In this document: one piece after another, positions 32,193 through 40,339 of the stretch
Layout of the letters: every line of letters begins with the position of its first letter
Position numbering within the stretch: position 1 is the first letter of the stretch
NCBI RefSeq assembly: GCF_000718775.1
Contig: NZ_JOCB01000076.1
Coordinates: 1-64,000, forward strand
Length of the DNA: 64,000 nt
Origin: Streptomyces sp. NRRL S-31
GTDB lineage: Bacteria > Actinomycetota > Actinomycetes > Streptomycetales > Streptomycetaceae
Reading direction: 5' to 3'
The notes under the pieces: model-generated
The model's database searches: none
What the model was told of the DNA's origin: nothing
The model's input: only the letters and a program-made list of their open reading frames with translations
Translations under genes and position numbers: made by a program

Positions 32193-33938
32193 CTACTCCT
32201 CCGGGTGCGTCGGCGTCTCCCTCAGGGGCGCGTGCCAGACCAGTCTGGTGCCTCCGTCGCGCGGGCGGCCGAGTTCCAGGTCGCCGCCGAGGTCGCGGGC
32301 GCGTTCCGCCATGTTGCGCAGACCGCTGCGGCGGCCCTCGGGCGGGATGCCGACGCCGTTGTCGGTGACCGTGAGCCGCACTTCCTTCCCGTCGGTCTCC
32401 AGCACCACGTCGGCGCGGTCGGCGTGCGCGTGCCGGGCGACGTTGGCGAGGGACTCGGACAGGACGGCCACGACGTGGTCGGCGGTCTCCCGGGGCACAT
32501 GGGTGTCGAGCAGGCCCTCCATCCGGAGGCTGGGGGCGAAGCCCAGTACGGGTGCCGCCTCGCCGGCCACCCGTACCGCACGGGCCCGCAGCCCGGGTGC
32601 CTCGTCGTCGTCACGGCTGCGCAGGCCGAAGATGGTCGATCGGATGATCTTGATGGTCTCGTCGAGGTCGTCCACGGCCCGCCGCACCCGCTCGGACGCC
32701 TGCTCGTGCTGGATGAACCGGCCGGCGCTCTGGAGCGTCATGCCGGTGGCGAAGAGCCGCTGGATGGCCAGGTCGTGCAGGTCCCGGGCGATGCGGTCGC
32801 GGTCCTCCAGGAGCGCGATCTGCTCGGCGTCCCGCCGGCGCTCGGCCAGCTCCATGGCGACGGCGGCCTGCGCGGCGAACCCCTTCAGCAGTTCGGTCTC
32901 CGGCTCGGAGAAGTCACCGGCGTCCGTCTCGCGGGCCAGCAGGACCACGCCCCGGACCCGGTCCTCCCGGCCGATCGGGACGGCGACGGCCGGACCGAGG
33001 CCGGCGAACCGTGGCGGGCCCGCCGTGACCCGGTCGTCGTGCGAGACGTCGGTGCTGGTCACAGGGGCGCCGAGGGCGAACGCCCGGCCGGTGAGGGTGC
33101 CCTCGACGGGCAGCACCAGACCCCGGTGCGCGTCGGCCTGCCGGCCGATGGCCAGCTCCACCGCGAGGGTGCCGGTGTCCTTGACGGGAGTGGCCACGGC
33201 GGCGAGCGCGGAGCCGCTGATGTCCCGGGCCCGCTCCGCGATCAGCGCCAGCACCTCGTGCTGGTCGGCGCCGGACATCAGGCAGCGGCTGATCTCCGCG
33301 TTCGCCAGCAGCCAGCGCTCGCGCAGCCTGGACTCCTCGTACAGGCGGGCGTTGTCGATCGCCACGCCCGCCGCGACGGCCAGCGTGGCGAGCACCGACT
33401 CGTCGTCCTCGTCGAACCGGAGCCCGCCCCGCTTCTCGGTCAGGTAGAGGTTGCCGAAGACCTGGTCGCGCACCCGGATGGGTACGCCGAGGAAGGTGTT
33501 CATCGGCGGGTGGTTCGGCGGGAAGCCGTACGACGCCGGGTGCTCGGAGAGCTTTGCCAGCCGCAGCGGCTCGGGGTGGCGGATCAGCTCGCCGAGGATG
33601 CCGTGGCCCTCGGGGAAGGGGCCGATGCGGGCGATCTCCGGCTCGCCGATGCCGTGCGTGATGAACGCCGAGAGCCGTCTGCCGCCGGAGCCGATCACAC
33701 CGAGGGCCGCGTACTCGGCGTCGACCAGGGCCGCGGCGGCCTCCACGATGCCGCGCAGCACCTGCTCCAGGTCCAGTTCGCGGCCGACGGAGAGCACCGC
33801 CTCCAACAGGCTGTGCACCTTGTTCTGGGTGCCGCGGGCGGCGTCCAGGCGAGCCTGTAGCTCCTCCAGCAGCTCGTCCAGCCTCAGCTGCGGCAACCGT
33901 ACGAGGCGTGCCTCCCCGGCGCCCTCGGAGCCTCCCAC
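32193..33938 (-). CDS. osdK: DevS/OsdK-like GAF sensor histidine kinase
   Basis: 581 residues from GTG 33938 with GGGAGGA. No membrane helix. There are two GAF domains (about 55-200 and 215-365) followed by a HisKA_3 kinase with phospho-His388 in RIARDLHDLAIQRLF, the N-box SESLANVARHAHA and G-box SGLRNMAERARDLGG. GAF-1 closely follows DevS/DosT (GIGEPEIARIGPFPEGHGIL, GFPPNHPPMNTFLGVPIRV). His143 in NHPPM lies near the heme-ligand position of DevS, so a heme-based oxygen/redox sensor is plausible but unproven. With the response regulator at 34760-35455 it forms the control pair of the island. The symbol is by analogy with S. coelicolor OsdK. Confidence 0.88.
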   Translation of the reverse strand: MGGSEGAGEARLVRLPQLRLDELLEELQARLDAARGTQNKVHSLLEAVLSVGRELDLEQVLRGIVEAAAALVDAEYAALGVIGSGGRRLSAFITHGIGEPEIARIGPFPEGHGILGELIRHPEPLRLAKLSEHPASYGFPPNHPPMNTFLGVPIRVRDQVFGNLYLTEKRGGLRFDEDDESVLATLAVAAGVAIDNARLYEESRLRERWLLANAEISRCLMSGADQHEVLALIAERARDISGSALAAVATPVKDTGTLAVELAIGRQADAHRGLVLPVEGTLTGRAFALGAPVTSTDVSHDDRVTAGPPRFAGLGPAVAVPIGREDRVRGVVLLARETDAGDFSEPETELLKGFAAQAAVAMELAERRRDAEQIALLEDRDRIARDLHDLAIQRLFATGMTLQSAGRFIQHEQASERVRRAVDDLDETIKIIRSTIFGLRSRDDDEAPGLRARAVRVAGEAAPVLGFAPSLRMEGLLDTHVPRETADHVVAVLSESLANVARHAHADRADVVLETDGKEVRLTVTDNGVGIPPEGRRSGLRNMAERARDLGGDLELGRPRDGGTRLVWHAPLRETPTHPEE

Positions 33939-34083
33939 TGCCGTTCCTCCCAGCCCCCGGTCCTGCGTACGGCCGCCCCGCCCGGGATTCACGGTGGCGG
34001 ACCGGGCAAGGGGGACGATACGCCACGGCGGGCCGGCGTACATCCGGCACCCGGCGCCTGCCCCGCCCGGCGCGGCGCGGCGG

Positions 34084-34203
34084 CGGCGACCGGCGTACGG
34101 ACGCGGGCGACGACCGGCGTCCCGACGCGGTCGGCGACCGGCCTACGAACGCGGGCGGCGACCGGCGTACGGAGGGCACGGACGCGGCGGCGACCGGCGT
34201 GGG
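34084..34203. repeat. 24-bp tandem repeats upstream of a PNPOx-like gene
   Basis: About four and a half imperfect 24-bp units beginning CGGCGACCGGCGTACGG run from 34084 to 34203 and stop five bases before the perfect operator palindrome. One unit carries an 8-bp insertion. No coding role is supported on either strand. Confidence 0.75.
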
Positions 34204-34207
34204 CCCC

Positions 34208-34231
34208 GGGTAGGGCCGATCGGCCCTACCC
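34208..34231 (+). promoter_or_regulatory. 24-bp perfect palindrome, DevR/OsdR-type box
   Basis: The core GGGCCGATCGGCCC (34213-34226) is extended on both sides by GGGTA/TACCC to a perfect 24-bp palindrome, ending 31 bp before the PNPOx-like gene. It is the longest version of the motif in the window. Confidence 0.7.
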
Positions 34232-34261
34232 CTTCCGGCCACCCGCGCGGACGATTGCCTG

Positions 34262-34720
34262 GTGCTTCAGAACGGGCTTCAGAACGGGCGTCGCAACGGG
34301 CTTCACGACGGGCTTCACGATGGCGGCTTCCACGCGCTGGACAGGCCGGCGTGCCTGCGGCTGCTGGGCGGGGTCCCGGTCGGTCGCGTCGTGTACACCG
34401 AGCGGGCGCTCCCGGCCGTGCTGCCGGTCAACTTCCGTCTGGACGCGGACTCCTCCGTGGTGCTGCGGACCTCGGCCGGCTCGGACCTGGTGCGCGCGGT
34501 CGACGGTGCCGTCGTCGCCTTCGAGGCGGACGAGTTCGACGCGGTGACCCGCTCGGGCTGGAGCGTCGTCGTCACCGGCCGGGCCGCGCTCGTGACGGAT
34601 CCGGCCGAGCGGGAACGCCTCGCGGGCAGCGGTCTCGACTCCTGGATGCCCGTGCGGGACGGGGTGTTCGTGCGGATCGCGTCGGACATGGTCAGCGGCC
34701 GCCGGCTGACGGGGACGTGA
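34262..34720 (+). CDS. PNPOx-like split-barrel (flavin/F420-type) protein
   Basis: 152 residues. The body ([60 protein letters not shown]) is the PNPOx-like barrel found in many actinobacterial F420- or FMN-binding proteins. It is a paralogue of 38108-38548 and of the barrel at 26369-27058. The N-terminus from GTG 34262 consists of five tetrapeptides (LQNG LQNG RRNG LHDG LHDG) made by a 12-bp tandem repeat. No Shine-Dalgarno sequence precedes it, and no later start codon is available before the domain. The perfect OsdR-type palindrome is just upstream. The biochemical role is unknown. Confidence 0.8.
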   Translation: MLQNGLQNGRRNGLHDGLHDGGFHALDRPACLRLLGGVPVGRVVYTERALPAVLPVNFRLDADSSVVLRTSAGSDLVRAVDGAVVAFEADEFDAVTRSGWSVVVTGRAALVTDPAERERLAGSGLDSWMPVRDGVFVRIASDMVSGRRLTGT

Positions 34721-34743
34721 CCGGCCGGGACCGCCCCGGCCGG
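34721..34743. terminator. Bidirectional terminator
   Basis: CCGGCCGGG (34721-34729) and CCCGGCCGG (34735-34743) form a nine-base-pair stem with a 5-nt loop. It starts right after the PNPOx stop and lies 17 bp from the stop of the converging response-regulator gene. Confidence 0.8.
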
Positions 34744-34759
34744 ACCGCTCCCCCGGTGC

Positions 34760-35455
34760 TCAGCGGCCGTCGGCGCGCAGCCGGTCCCGGGCCTGGGTGG
34801 CGATGACGGCGGCCTGGATGCGGCGTTCGACGCCGAGCTTGGCGAGCAGCCGGGAGATGTGGTTCTTCACCGTCTTCTCGGCCAGGTACAGCCGCTGACC
34901 GATCTGCCGGTTGGTGAGGCCCTCGCCGATGAGGGCCAGGATCTCGCGCTCCCGCTCGGTCAGTCCGGGCAGGACGTCCGGCTCGGCCTCCTCCCGCCGC
35001 GGCCCGCCGCGCAGCCTGGCCATGAGCCTGGTGGTGGCGCTGGGGTCCAGCAGCGACTGCCCGCCGGCCACCGTGCGCACGGCCGAGACCAGGTCCGAAC
35101 CCTGGATCTGCTTGAGGACGTACCCGGAGGCGCCCGCCATGATCGAGTCGAGCAGCGCCTCCTCGTCGTCGAACGAGGTCAGCATCAGACAGGCCAGCTC
35201 GGGCAGGTGTGAGCGCAGCTCCCGGCAGACGGTCACCCCGTCGCCGTCCGGGAGCCGGACGTCGAGGACGGCGACGTCGGGGCGGAGGGCGGGGACCCGG
35301 ACGAGGGCCTGGGCGACGGTGGCCGCCTCGCCGACCACCGTGATGTCCGGTTCGTCGTCCAGCAGGTCGTGCACCCCGCGCCGTACCACCTCGTGGTCGT
35401 CGAGGAGGAAGACCCGGATCGGGTCGTCCGGGCCGGCCTGCTCGCGCTCCGCCAT
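34760..35455 (-). CDS. osdR: DevR/OsdR-like response regulator
   Basis: 231 residues, ATG 35455 with AAGGAG. The receiver has DD19-20, phospho-acceptor Asp65 in [10 protein letters not shown] and the Lys block GYVLKQI. The LuxR-type HTH begins [20 protein letters not shown] and has the recognition helix [16 protein letters not shown], the same as in mycobacterial DevR ([18 protein letters not shown]). Length and sequence agree with DevR/DosR and Streptomyces OsdR. It should be phosphorylated by the GAF kinase nearby and bind the GGGCCGATCGGCCC palindromes of this island, including two in front of its own gene. A long open frame upstream in the same frame is not coding. Confidence 0.9.
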   Translation of the reverse strand: MAEREQAGPDDPIRVFLLDDHEVVRRGVHDLLDDEPDITVVGEAATVAQALVRVPALRPDVAVLDVRLPDGDGVTVCRELRSHLPELACLMLTSFDDEEALLDSIMAGASGYVLKQIQGSDLVSAVRTVAGGQSLLDPSATTRLMARLRGGPRREEAEPDVLPGLTEREREILALIGEGLTNRQIGQRLYLAEKTVKNHISRLLAKLGVERRIQAAVIATQARDRLRADGR

Positions 35456-35516
35456 GGTCGCTCCTTGTCGCGTGTTCGGTTCTCCCCGACGATCCTCCCG
35501 TCCTCCGGCCGCGCCG

Positions 35517-35553
35517 ACCAGGGCCGATCGGCCCTGGTTGGGACGATCGGCCC
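35517..35553 (-). promoter_or_regulatory. Tandem DevR/OsdR-type boxes upstream of the regulator gene
   Basis: A perfect 22-bp palindrome (35517-35538, core GGGCCGATCGGCCC) is followed by GGGACGATCGGCCC (35540-35553), spaced 19 bp. Both lie 60-100 bp before the response-regulator start, which suggests autoregulation, as for DosR in mycobacteria. Confidence 0.7.
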
Positions 35554-35577
35554 GGTCCGGGGCGCCTGTCCGCGCGG

Positions 35578-37962
35578 TCAGCCGTTCCAGGACCAGTCCG
35601 CCACCTCGGGGAGGTCCGTGCCGTGCTCGCGGATCCACTCGTGGTGGCGCTGCCGGGTGTCCGCCATGCGCTGGCGTACGGCCGCGGCGCGCACCGCGAG
35701 GCCGGGGACGCGGTCGATGACGTCCATGACCAGGCGGTAGCGGTCCAGGTCGTTGCGGACCACCATGTCGAACGGCGTGGTCGTGGTGCCGATCTCCTTG
35801 TAGCCGCGCACGTGCAGGTGGCGGTGGCCGGCCCGCCGGTAGGCGAGGCGGTGGATCAGCCAGGGATAGCCGTGGTACGCGAAGATCACCGGCTTGTCCG
35901 CGGTGAACAGGCCGTCGTACTCGAAGTCGCTCATGCCGTGCGGGTGTTCCTCGCCGGGCAGCAGCCGGGCGATGTCGACGACGTTGACCACCCGTACCGC
36001 CAGTCCGGGCAGGTGGCGGCGGAGCAGCTGGGCGGCGGCCAGCACCTCCTGGGTCGGGACGTCCCCGGCGCAGGCCAGTACCGCGTCGGGTTCGCGGGTG
36101 CCGTCCTCGGTGCCGGCCCAGTCCCAGATGCCGGCACCTCGGGCGCAGTGGACCTTGGCCTCCTCCATCGACAGCCAGTCGAAGCAGGGCTGTTTGCCGG
36201 CGACGACGACGTTGACGTAGTCGCGGCTGCGCAGCGCGTGGTCGGCCACCGACAGCAGGGTGTTGGCGTCCGGCGGCAGGTAGACGCGGACGACTTCCGG
36301 GCTCTTGTTCAGCACGTGGTCGACGAAGCCGGGGTCCTGGTGGGAGAAGCCGTTGTGGTCCTGCCGCCACACGTGTGAGGTGAGCAGGTAGTTGAGGGAG
36401 GCGATGGGGGCGCGCCAGGGCAGGCGGCGGGTGGTGCGCAGCCACTTGATGTGCTGGTTGACCATCGAGTCGACGATGTGCACGAACGCCTCGTAGCAGG
36501 AGAACAGCCCGTGCCGGCCGGTGAGGAGGTAGCCCTCCAGCCAGCCTTGGCAGGTGTGTTCGGAGAGGATCTCCAGCACGCGGCCGTGCGGGTCGAGGTG
36601 TTCGTCGACCGGGAGGGTGGCGGCCTGCCACGCCTTGCCGCTGGCCTCGTAGACCGCCTGGAGCCGGTTGGAGGCGGTCTCGTCGGGGCCGACGAGGCGG
36701 AAGTCGCGCCGGTCGGCGGTGGCGGCCATCACGTCGCGGAGCATGTCGCCGAGGACACGGGTCGGTTCGTGGAGGGTGGCGCCGGGCTTGTCGACGGGCA
36801 CGGCGTAGCGTTCCAGCGGGGGCAGGGGCAGTTCGCGCAGCAGGAGTCCGCCGTTGGCGTGCGGCGTGGAGCCGAGCCGGCGGGTGCCTTCGGGGATACA
36901 GGCCAGGACGTCCGCGCGCGGGGCGCCGTGCTCGTCGAAGAGTTCCCCGGGCCGGTAGGAGCGCATCCACTGCTCCAGTTGCCGCAGGTGCTCGGGGTTG
37001 TCGCGGACGGCGGCGAGCGGTACCTGGTGGGCGCGCCAGGTTCCCTCGACCGGCAGCCCGTCGACCTCGGCGGGACCGGTCCAGCCCTTGGGGGTGCGCA
37101 GCACGATCACCGGCCAGCGGGGCCGGTCGGTGGCGCCGTCCTCGCGGGCGGCGCGCTGGAAGGCGGCGATGCGGTCGAGGGCGGTGTCCATCGCCGCGGC
37201 CATCGCGCGGTGGACGGTGGCCGGGTCGTCGCCGCTGACGTGGACGGGTTCGTGGCCGTAGCCCCGCAGGAGCGCGTCCAGTTCCTCTTCGGGCAGGCGG
37301 GAGAGGACCGTCGGGTTGGCGATCTTGTAACCGTTCAGGTGCAGGACCGGCAGTACGGCACCGTCGCGGACCGGGTCGAGGAACTTGTTGGAGTGCCAGG
37401 AGGCGGCCAGCGGACCGGTCTCCGCCTCGCCGTCGCCGATCACGCAGGCGACCAGCAGGCCGGGGTTGTCGAAGGCGGCGCCGTAGGCGTGGGACAGGGC
37501 GTAGCCGAGTTCGCCGCCCTCGTGGATCGACCCCGGGGTCTCGGGGGCGACGTGGCTGGGCACCCCGCCGGGGAACGAGAACTGCCGGAAGAGCCGGGCC
37601 ATGCCGGTCGCGTCCCGGGTGACGTCCGGATAGGTCTCGGTGTACGAGCCCTCCAGCCAGGAGTTCGCCAGCACGGCCGGGCCGCCGTGGCCGGGCCCCC
37701 AGACGCACACGGCGTCCAGCCGGCGGGCCTTGACGACGCGGTTCAGATGGGTGTGGACCAGGTTGAGGCCCGGGGAGGTGCCCCAGTGGCCGAGCAGGCG
37801 CGGTTTGACGTGCTCGGGCCGCAGCGGCTCGGTCAGCAGGGGGTTGGCCATGAGGTAGATCTGACCCACGGCGAGGTAGTTCGCGGCGCGCCAGTGGGCG
37901 TCGAGGCCGGCGAGCTCGCGTTCGGAGAGTCCGGCGGGCGCCTGCTGCGTGTCCAGGGACAT
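35578..37962 (-). CDS. xfp: Phosphoketolase (xylulose-5-P / fructose-6-P)
   Basis: 794 residues, the usual size, from ATG 37962 with AGGA upstream. It splits xylulose-5-phosphate or fructose-6-phosphate with phosphate to acetyl-phosphate and a sugar phosphate, using thiamine diphosphate in the cytoplasm. Family blocks are visible: [37 protein letters not shown], the ThDP motif [15 protein letters not shown], and [20 protein letters not shown]. It provides ATP via acetate kinase under oxygen limitation, which suits the dormancy island. An imperfect OsdR-like element lies about 95 bp upstream of the start. Confidence 0.95.
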   Translation of the reverse strand: MSLDTQQAPAGLSERELAGLDAHWRAANYLAVGQIYLMANPLLTEPLRPEHVKPRLLGHWGTSPGLNLVHTHLNRVVKARRLDAVCVWGPGHGGPAVLANSWLEGSYTETYPDVTRDATGMARLFRQFSFPGGVPSHVAPETPGSIHEGGELGYALSHAYGAAFDNPGLLVACVIGDGEAETGPLAASWHSNKFLDPVRDGAVLPVLHLNGYKIANPTVLSRLPEEELDALLRGYGHEPVHVSGDDPATVHRAMAAAMDTALDRIAAFQRAAREDGATDRPRWPVIVLRTPKGWTGPAEVDGLPVEGTWRAHQVPLAAVRDNPEHLRQLEQWMRSYRPGELFDEHGAPRADVLACIPEGTRRLGSTPHANGGLLLRELPLPPLERYAVPVDKPGATLHEPTRVLGDMLRDVMAATADRRDFRLVGPDETASNRLQAVYEASGKAWQAATLPVDEHLDPHGRVLEILSEHTCQGWLEGYLLTGRHGLFSCYEAFVHIVDSMVNQHIKWLRTTRRLPWRAPIASLNYLLTSHVWRQDHNGFSHQDPGFVDHVLNKSPEVVRVYLPPDANTLLSVADHALRSRDYVNVVVAGKQPCFDWLSMEEAKVHCARGAGIWDWAGTEDGTREPDAVLACAGDVPTQEVLAAAQLLRRHLPGLAVRVVNVVDIARLLPGEEHPHGMSDFEYDGLFTADKPVIFAYHGYPWLIHRLAYRRAGHRHLHVRGYKEIGTTTTPFDMVVRNDLDRYRLVMDVIDRVPGLAVRAAAVRQRMADTRQRHHEWIREHGTDLPEVADWSWNG

Positions 37963-38055
37963 CGGTGGTCCTTCCCGGTTCGGGCGGCGATCGAGGTGAC
38001 GCGTGCTGGGGGCACGACACCCCCCACCTTCCGGCGGACCGGCCGGTGTCCGACA

Positions 38056-38086
38056 GGGACCGTTCGGCCCAAACCGCCGGGCCGAA
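38056..38086 (-). promoter_or_regulatory. Candidate OsdR-like element upstream of phosphoketolase
   Basis: GGGACCGTTCGGCCC (38056-38070) resembles the island motif with one extra central base. TTCGGCCC and GGGCCGAA (38063-38070 and 38079-38086) form a perfect inverted repeat with an 8-bp spacer. Confidence 0.4.
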
Positions 38087-38107
38087 CCGTCCGTGACCGG
38101 ATCGCTC

Positions 38108-38548
38108 TCAGGGCGTGAGGTCCACCCCGTACAGCGTCCGCCCGCCCACCAGCTCCCGCCCGGTGACCAGCTCCGGATGGATGCGTACGAACACCTCCTG
38201 GGGGGACGGCACCCAGGAGCGCGGGCCGGTCCGGGCCAGCCGCCGCCGCTCGCCGGGGTCGGTGACGACCGCCGCCCGGCCGGTGACGACGACGCTCCAC
38301 CCCGCGTTCCTGGCCGTGTCCACGTCGTCCACCTCGAAGGCGACCACCGACCCGTCGACCGCGCGGACCAGTTCGGAGGCGGCCGAGGTGCGCAGCAGCA
38401 CCGCGCCGTCCGCGTCCAGGCGGAAGTTGACCGGAAGCACCGCGGGCAGGGCGTCCCGCGTGTGGACGATACGGCCGACCGGCACGGTCGCCAGCAGACG
38501 GAGGCACTCGTCGCGGCCGAGTTCGCGGAAACCGTCGTTGGGATACAT
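38108..38548 (-). CDS. PNPOx-like split-barrel (flavin/F420-type) protein
   Basis: 146 residues from ATG 38548. Its sequence ([60 protein letters not shown]) is closely related to 34262-34720 over the full barrel, without the N-terminal tetrapeptide repeats. The gene ends 145 bp before the phosphoketolase start in the same direction. A GGGCC-N4-GTCCC element (38617-38630) lies about 70 bp upstream of the start. Members of this family bind F420, FMN or heme; which one cannot be told here. Confidence 0.85.
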   Translation of the reverse strand: MYPNDGFRELGRDECLRLLATVPVGRIVHTRDALPAVLPVNFRLDADGAVLLRTSAASELVRAVDGSVVAFEVDDVDTARNAGWSVVVTGRAAVVTDPGERRRLARTGPRSWVPSPQEVFVRIHPELVTGRELVGGRTLYGVDLTP

Positions 38549-38616
38549 GGCCAGTCCGTCTTTCGCCTGGGGCAGCGGTACGGCTCCATCGTGGGCCGGA
38601 CCCCGGCACGGAACGA

Positions 38617-38630
38617 GGGCCACGGGTCCC
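38617..38630 (-). promoter_or_regulatory. Possible OsdR-like element
   Basis: GGGCCACGGGTCCC keeps GGGNC/GNCCC arms but has a different centre from the perfect palindromes. It is about 70 bp upstream of the PNPOx-like gene at 38548. Weak evidence. Confidence 0.3.
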
Positions 38631-38788
38631 TGACCGACCGGAAAGCGACCCTGCCGGGTCCCCGGTCGCCCGGACGCCGACGGCGGCTGGGCGACCGGGC
38701 GGTCACGCGACCGCTCGTACGCCACCGGGACGGAGCGCCGAGCCCTGGTCGCGGCCGACCGGCACCACGGCTCCCGGGGCGGCCCTGC

Positions 38789-39238
38789 TCAGCCCTGGTC
38801 GGAGGCCGGGGGCCGGTTGACGTGCAAGGTGAGCCCCGTGATGCGGCCCGCCTGGATGACGGGGCCGTGCTGGACACCGCCGTGGATGTCGTTGTGCACG
38901 GTGTCACGGCTCGTCACCGGTGCAGCCGCCAGCCGCTGGAAGGACGCCACCAGTGCGCGCAATTCGCCGTCCGTGGCCGACCCCGCTTCGACGTGTCGCC
39001 GTAGGCGGACCTGCCAGTGCGTTCTGACGTCGGTGATCACCTGCTCGTCCGCCCCGGTGTCGTCGTCGAGCAGCCGGCTCCTCGCGTCGTCCAGGTCGGC
39101 GATCGCGGTGGTGTCCGAACCGGTGCGTGCCAAGAACCGTCCGACGAGTTCCCGGGCGTGTGTCCAGGAGTCGGTGGCCATGAGGGACACCAGTGTGGTT
39201 GCTCCCGACGCCGCGAGAGCGGCCAGCTCACTGTCCAT
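38789..39238 (-). CDS. Small protein ending in an amyloid-like beta-repeat motif
   Basis: 149 residues, ATG with GGAGGAGA. Residues 1-105 are mostly helical ([20 protein letters not shown], then a charged helix pair). The C-terminus contains [20 protein letters not shown] and ITGLTLHVN, glycine- and asparagine-rich short strands like those in the amyloid signalling motifs at the ends of bacterial NLR-type proteins and their partners. The family is common in Streptomyces next to STAND or TIR genes; its function is not established. It is the last gene of the five-gene operon, 9 bp behind the membrane protein gene, and may be an adaptor or signal receiver. Confidence 0.8.
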   Translation of the reverse strand: MDSELAALAASGATTLVSLMATDSWTHARELVGRFLARTGSDTTAIADLDDARSRLLDDDTGADEQVITDVRTHWQVRLRRHVEAGSATDGELRALVASFQRLAAAPVTSRDTVHNDIHGGVQHGPVIQAGRITGLTLHVNRPPASDQG

Positions 39239-39247
39239 CGTCTCCTC

Positions 39248-40339
39248 CTAGACGAGCGGGGATCCGGCCGGCGCGTCGTGCGTGGCGGTCCGGACATACG
39301 GATCCTCACCGTCGTCGGGCGTCGGGGTCACCGGAGGGTCGAAGTGCCGCAGCAGATCCTCGGCCGTCTCATGTCGGTTCTGCTTCATGAGGAGGTCGGA
39401 GATCTGTCTGGCCAGCATTGCCCGCCGGTCGTCTCCCTCCGTGAAGCCCATGGCGTCGAACAGGGCCGAGAGGTGGTCCACTGCCGTCCGTTCCCGCGGA
39501 ACGGCGTCCGGGGCGTCCTCCGGGCCGTCCGCAGCGATCGGCTCGCCGGGCCGCTGTGACACGAGGTCCAGCAGTCGCTCGGGGATGTCGGTGTCATTGG
39601 CGGCGGACGTGAGCTGTGCGAGCAGGGCCAGGTCCGCCACCGTCTTCTCCACGTGCTCGTCGTTCTTGGCGAGCCACCAGACCACGGCGCTGCCGGTGTC
39701 CTTCAGCACGTCCTCGCCCAGGTACTCGCGCTTGCTCTGCTCGTACTTGCGCTGGTGCTCCCAGACCGCTTTGTCCTTGCGTACGTCGGCGAGCCGGTCC
39801 AGGCGTTCCTGATCCTGGTCCAGCAAGGTGAGGCTGATGTTCTCCGCCATGGCCTGGAGGCTCCCGGTGGGGTCCGGGCACATACGGCTGAGGACGCCAC
39901 CGAGTTCGTGCTGGACGTACGAGGCGCGGTCCGGCTCCCGCTTCTCGGTGATGGCCCGGGCGCGCCTCAGGACTGCCTCGACGGCGAGTCCCGCCGGGTT
40001 GAGGACGGGATCGTTCCCGGGTGATTCGATGAGGTACCACCGTACGGTCGCCGAGAAGACGAAACTGTAGTCGTCCCGGTTGCTGGGCAGCGCCACTCGG
40101 CTGACATGGTGCTCCGTGCGTTCCACGGGAGTCGCCGTCCATTGCTCCTCGAAGCTGACGGGTACGGAACCGCGGCGGCGTGCGGCGATGTGGCAGGCCG
40201 CCGCCGGGACGACGAGCAGCAGCGCGGCCAGCACCAGCCAGGTCCATGTGGGCCACCGCTGTGTCAGGCCGAGGATGGTCAGCAGCAGGCCGCTGAGGAC
40301 GGTGAGGAAGAGGGTTGTCGTCTTTCGCCCGGTCGTCAC
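39248..40339 (-). CDS. Membrane-anchored SPFH/band-7-like protein
   Basis: 363 residues. GTG 40339 overlaps the STAND stop (GTGA) and has GGGGGA upstream. Two adjoining membrane helices (LFLTVLSGLLLTILGL and WLVLAALLLVVPAAACHIA) are followed by a cytoplasmic part with a band-7-like layout: YSFVFSATVRWYLIE, an AVEAVLRRARAITEKREPDR helix, and a long charged coiled-coil (LLDQDQERLDRLADVRKDKA...). An acidic tail of about 100 residues ends it. Assignment to SPFH is from pattern and is tentative. In the operon it could place the TIR/STAND proteins at the membrane. Confidence 0.65.
   Translation of the reverse strand: MTTGRKTTTLFLTVLSGLLLTILGLTQRWPTWTWLVLAALLLVVPAAACHIAARRRGSVPVSFEEQWTATPVERTEHHVSRVALPSNRDDYSFVFSATVRWYLIESPGNDPVLNPAGLAVEAVLRRARAITEKREPDRASYVQHELGGVLSRMCPDPTGSLQAMAENISLTLLDQDQERLDRLADVRKDKAVWEHQRKYEQSKREYLGEDVLKDTGSAVVWWLAKNDEHVEKTVADLALLAQLTSAANDTDIPERLLDLVSQRPGEPIAADGPEDAPDAVPRERTAVDHLSALFDAMGFTEGDDRRAMLARQISDLLMKQNRHETAEDLLRHFDPPVTPTPDDGEDPYVRTATHDAPAGSPLV

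Noticed and set aside
34760..38020. Very long minus-strand open frame running from the response regulator through the phosphoketolase region
   Set aside because: Beyond the regulator it is an Arg/Pro-rich frame overlapping the true phosphoketolase; the regulator has its own start with AAGGAG.
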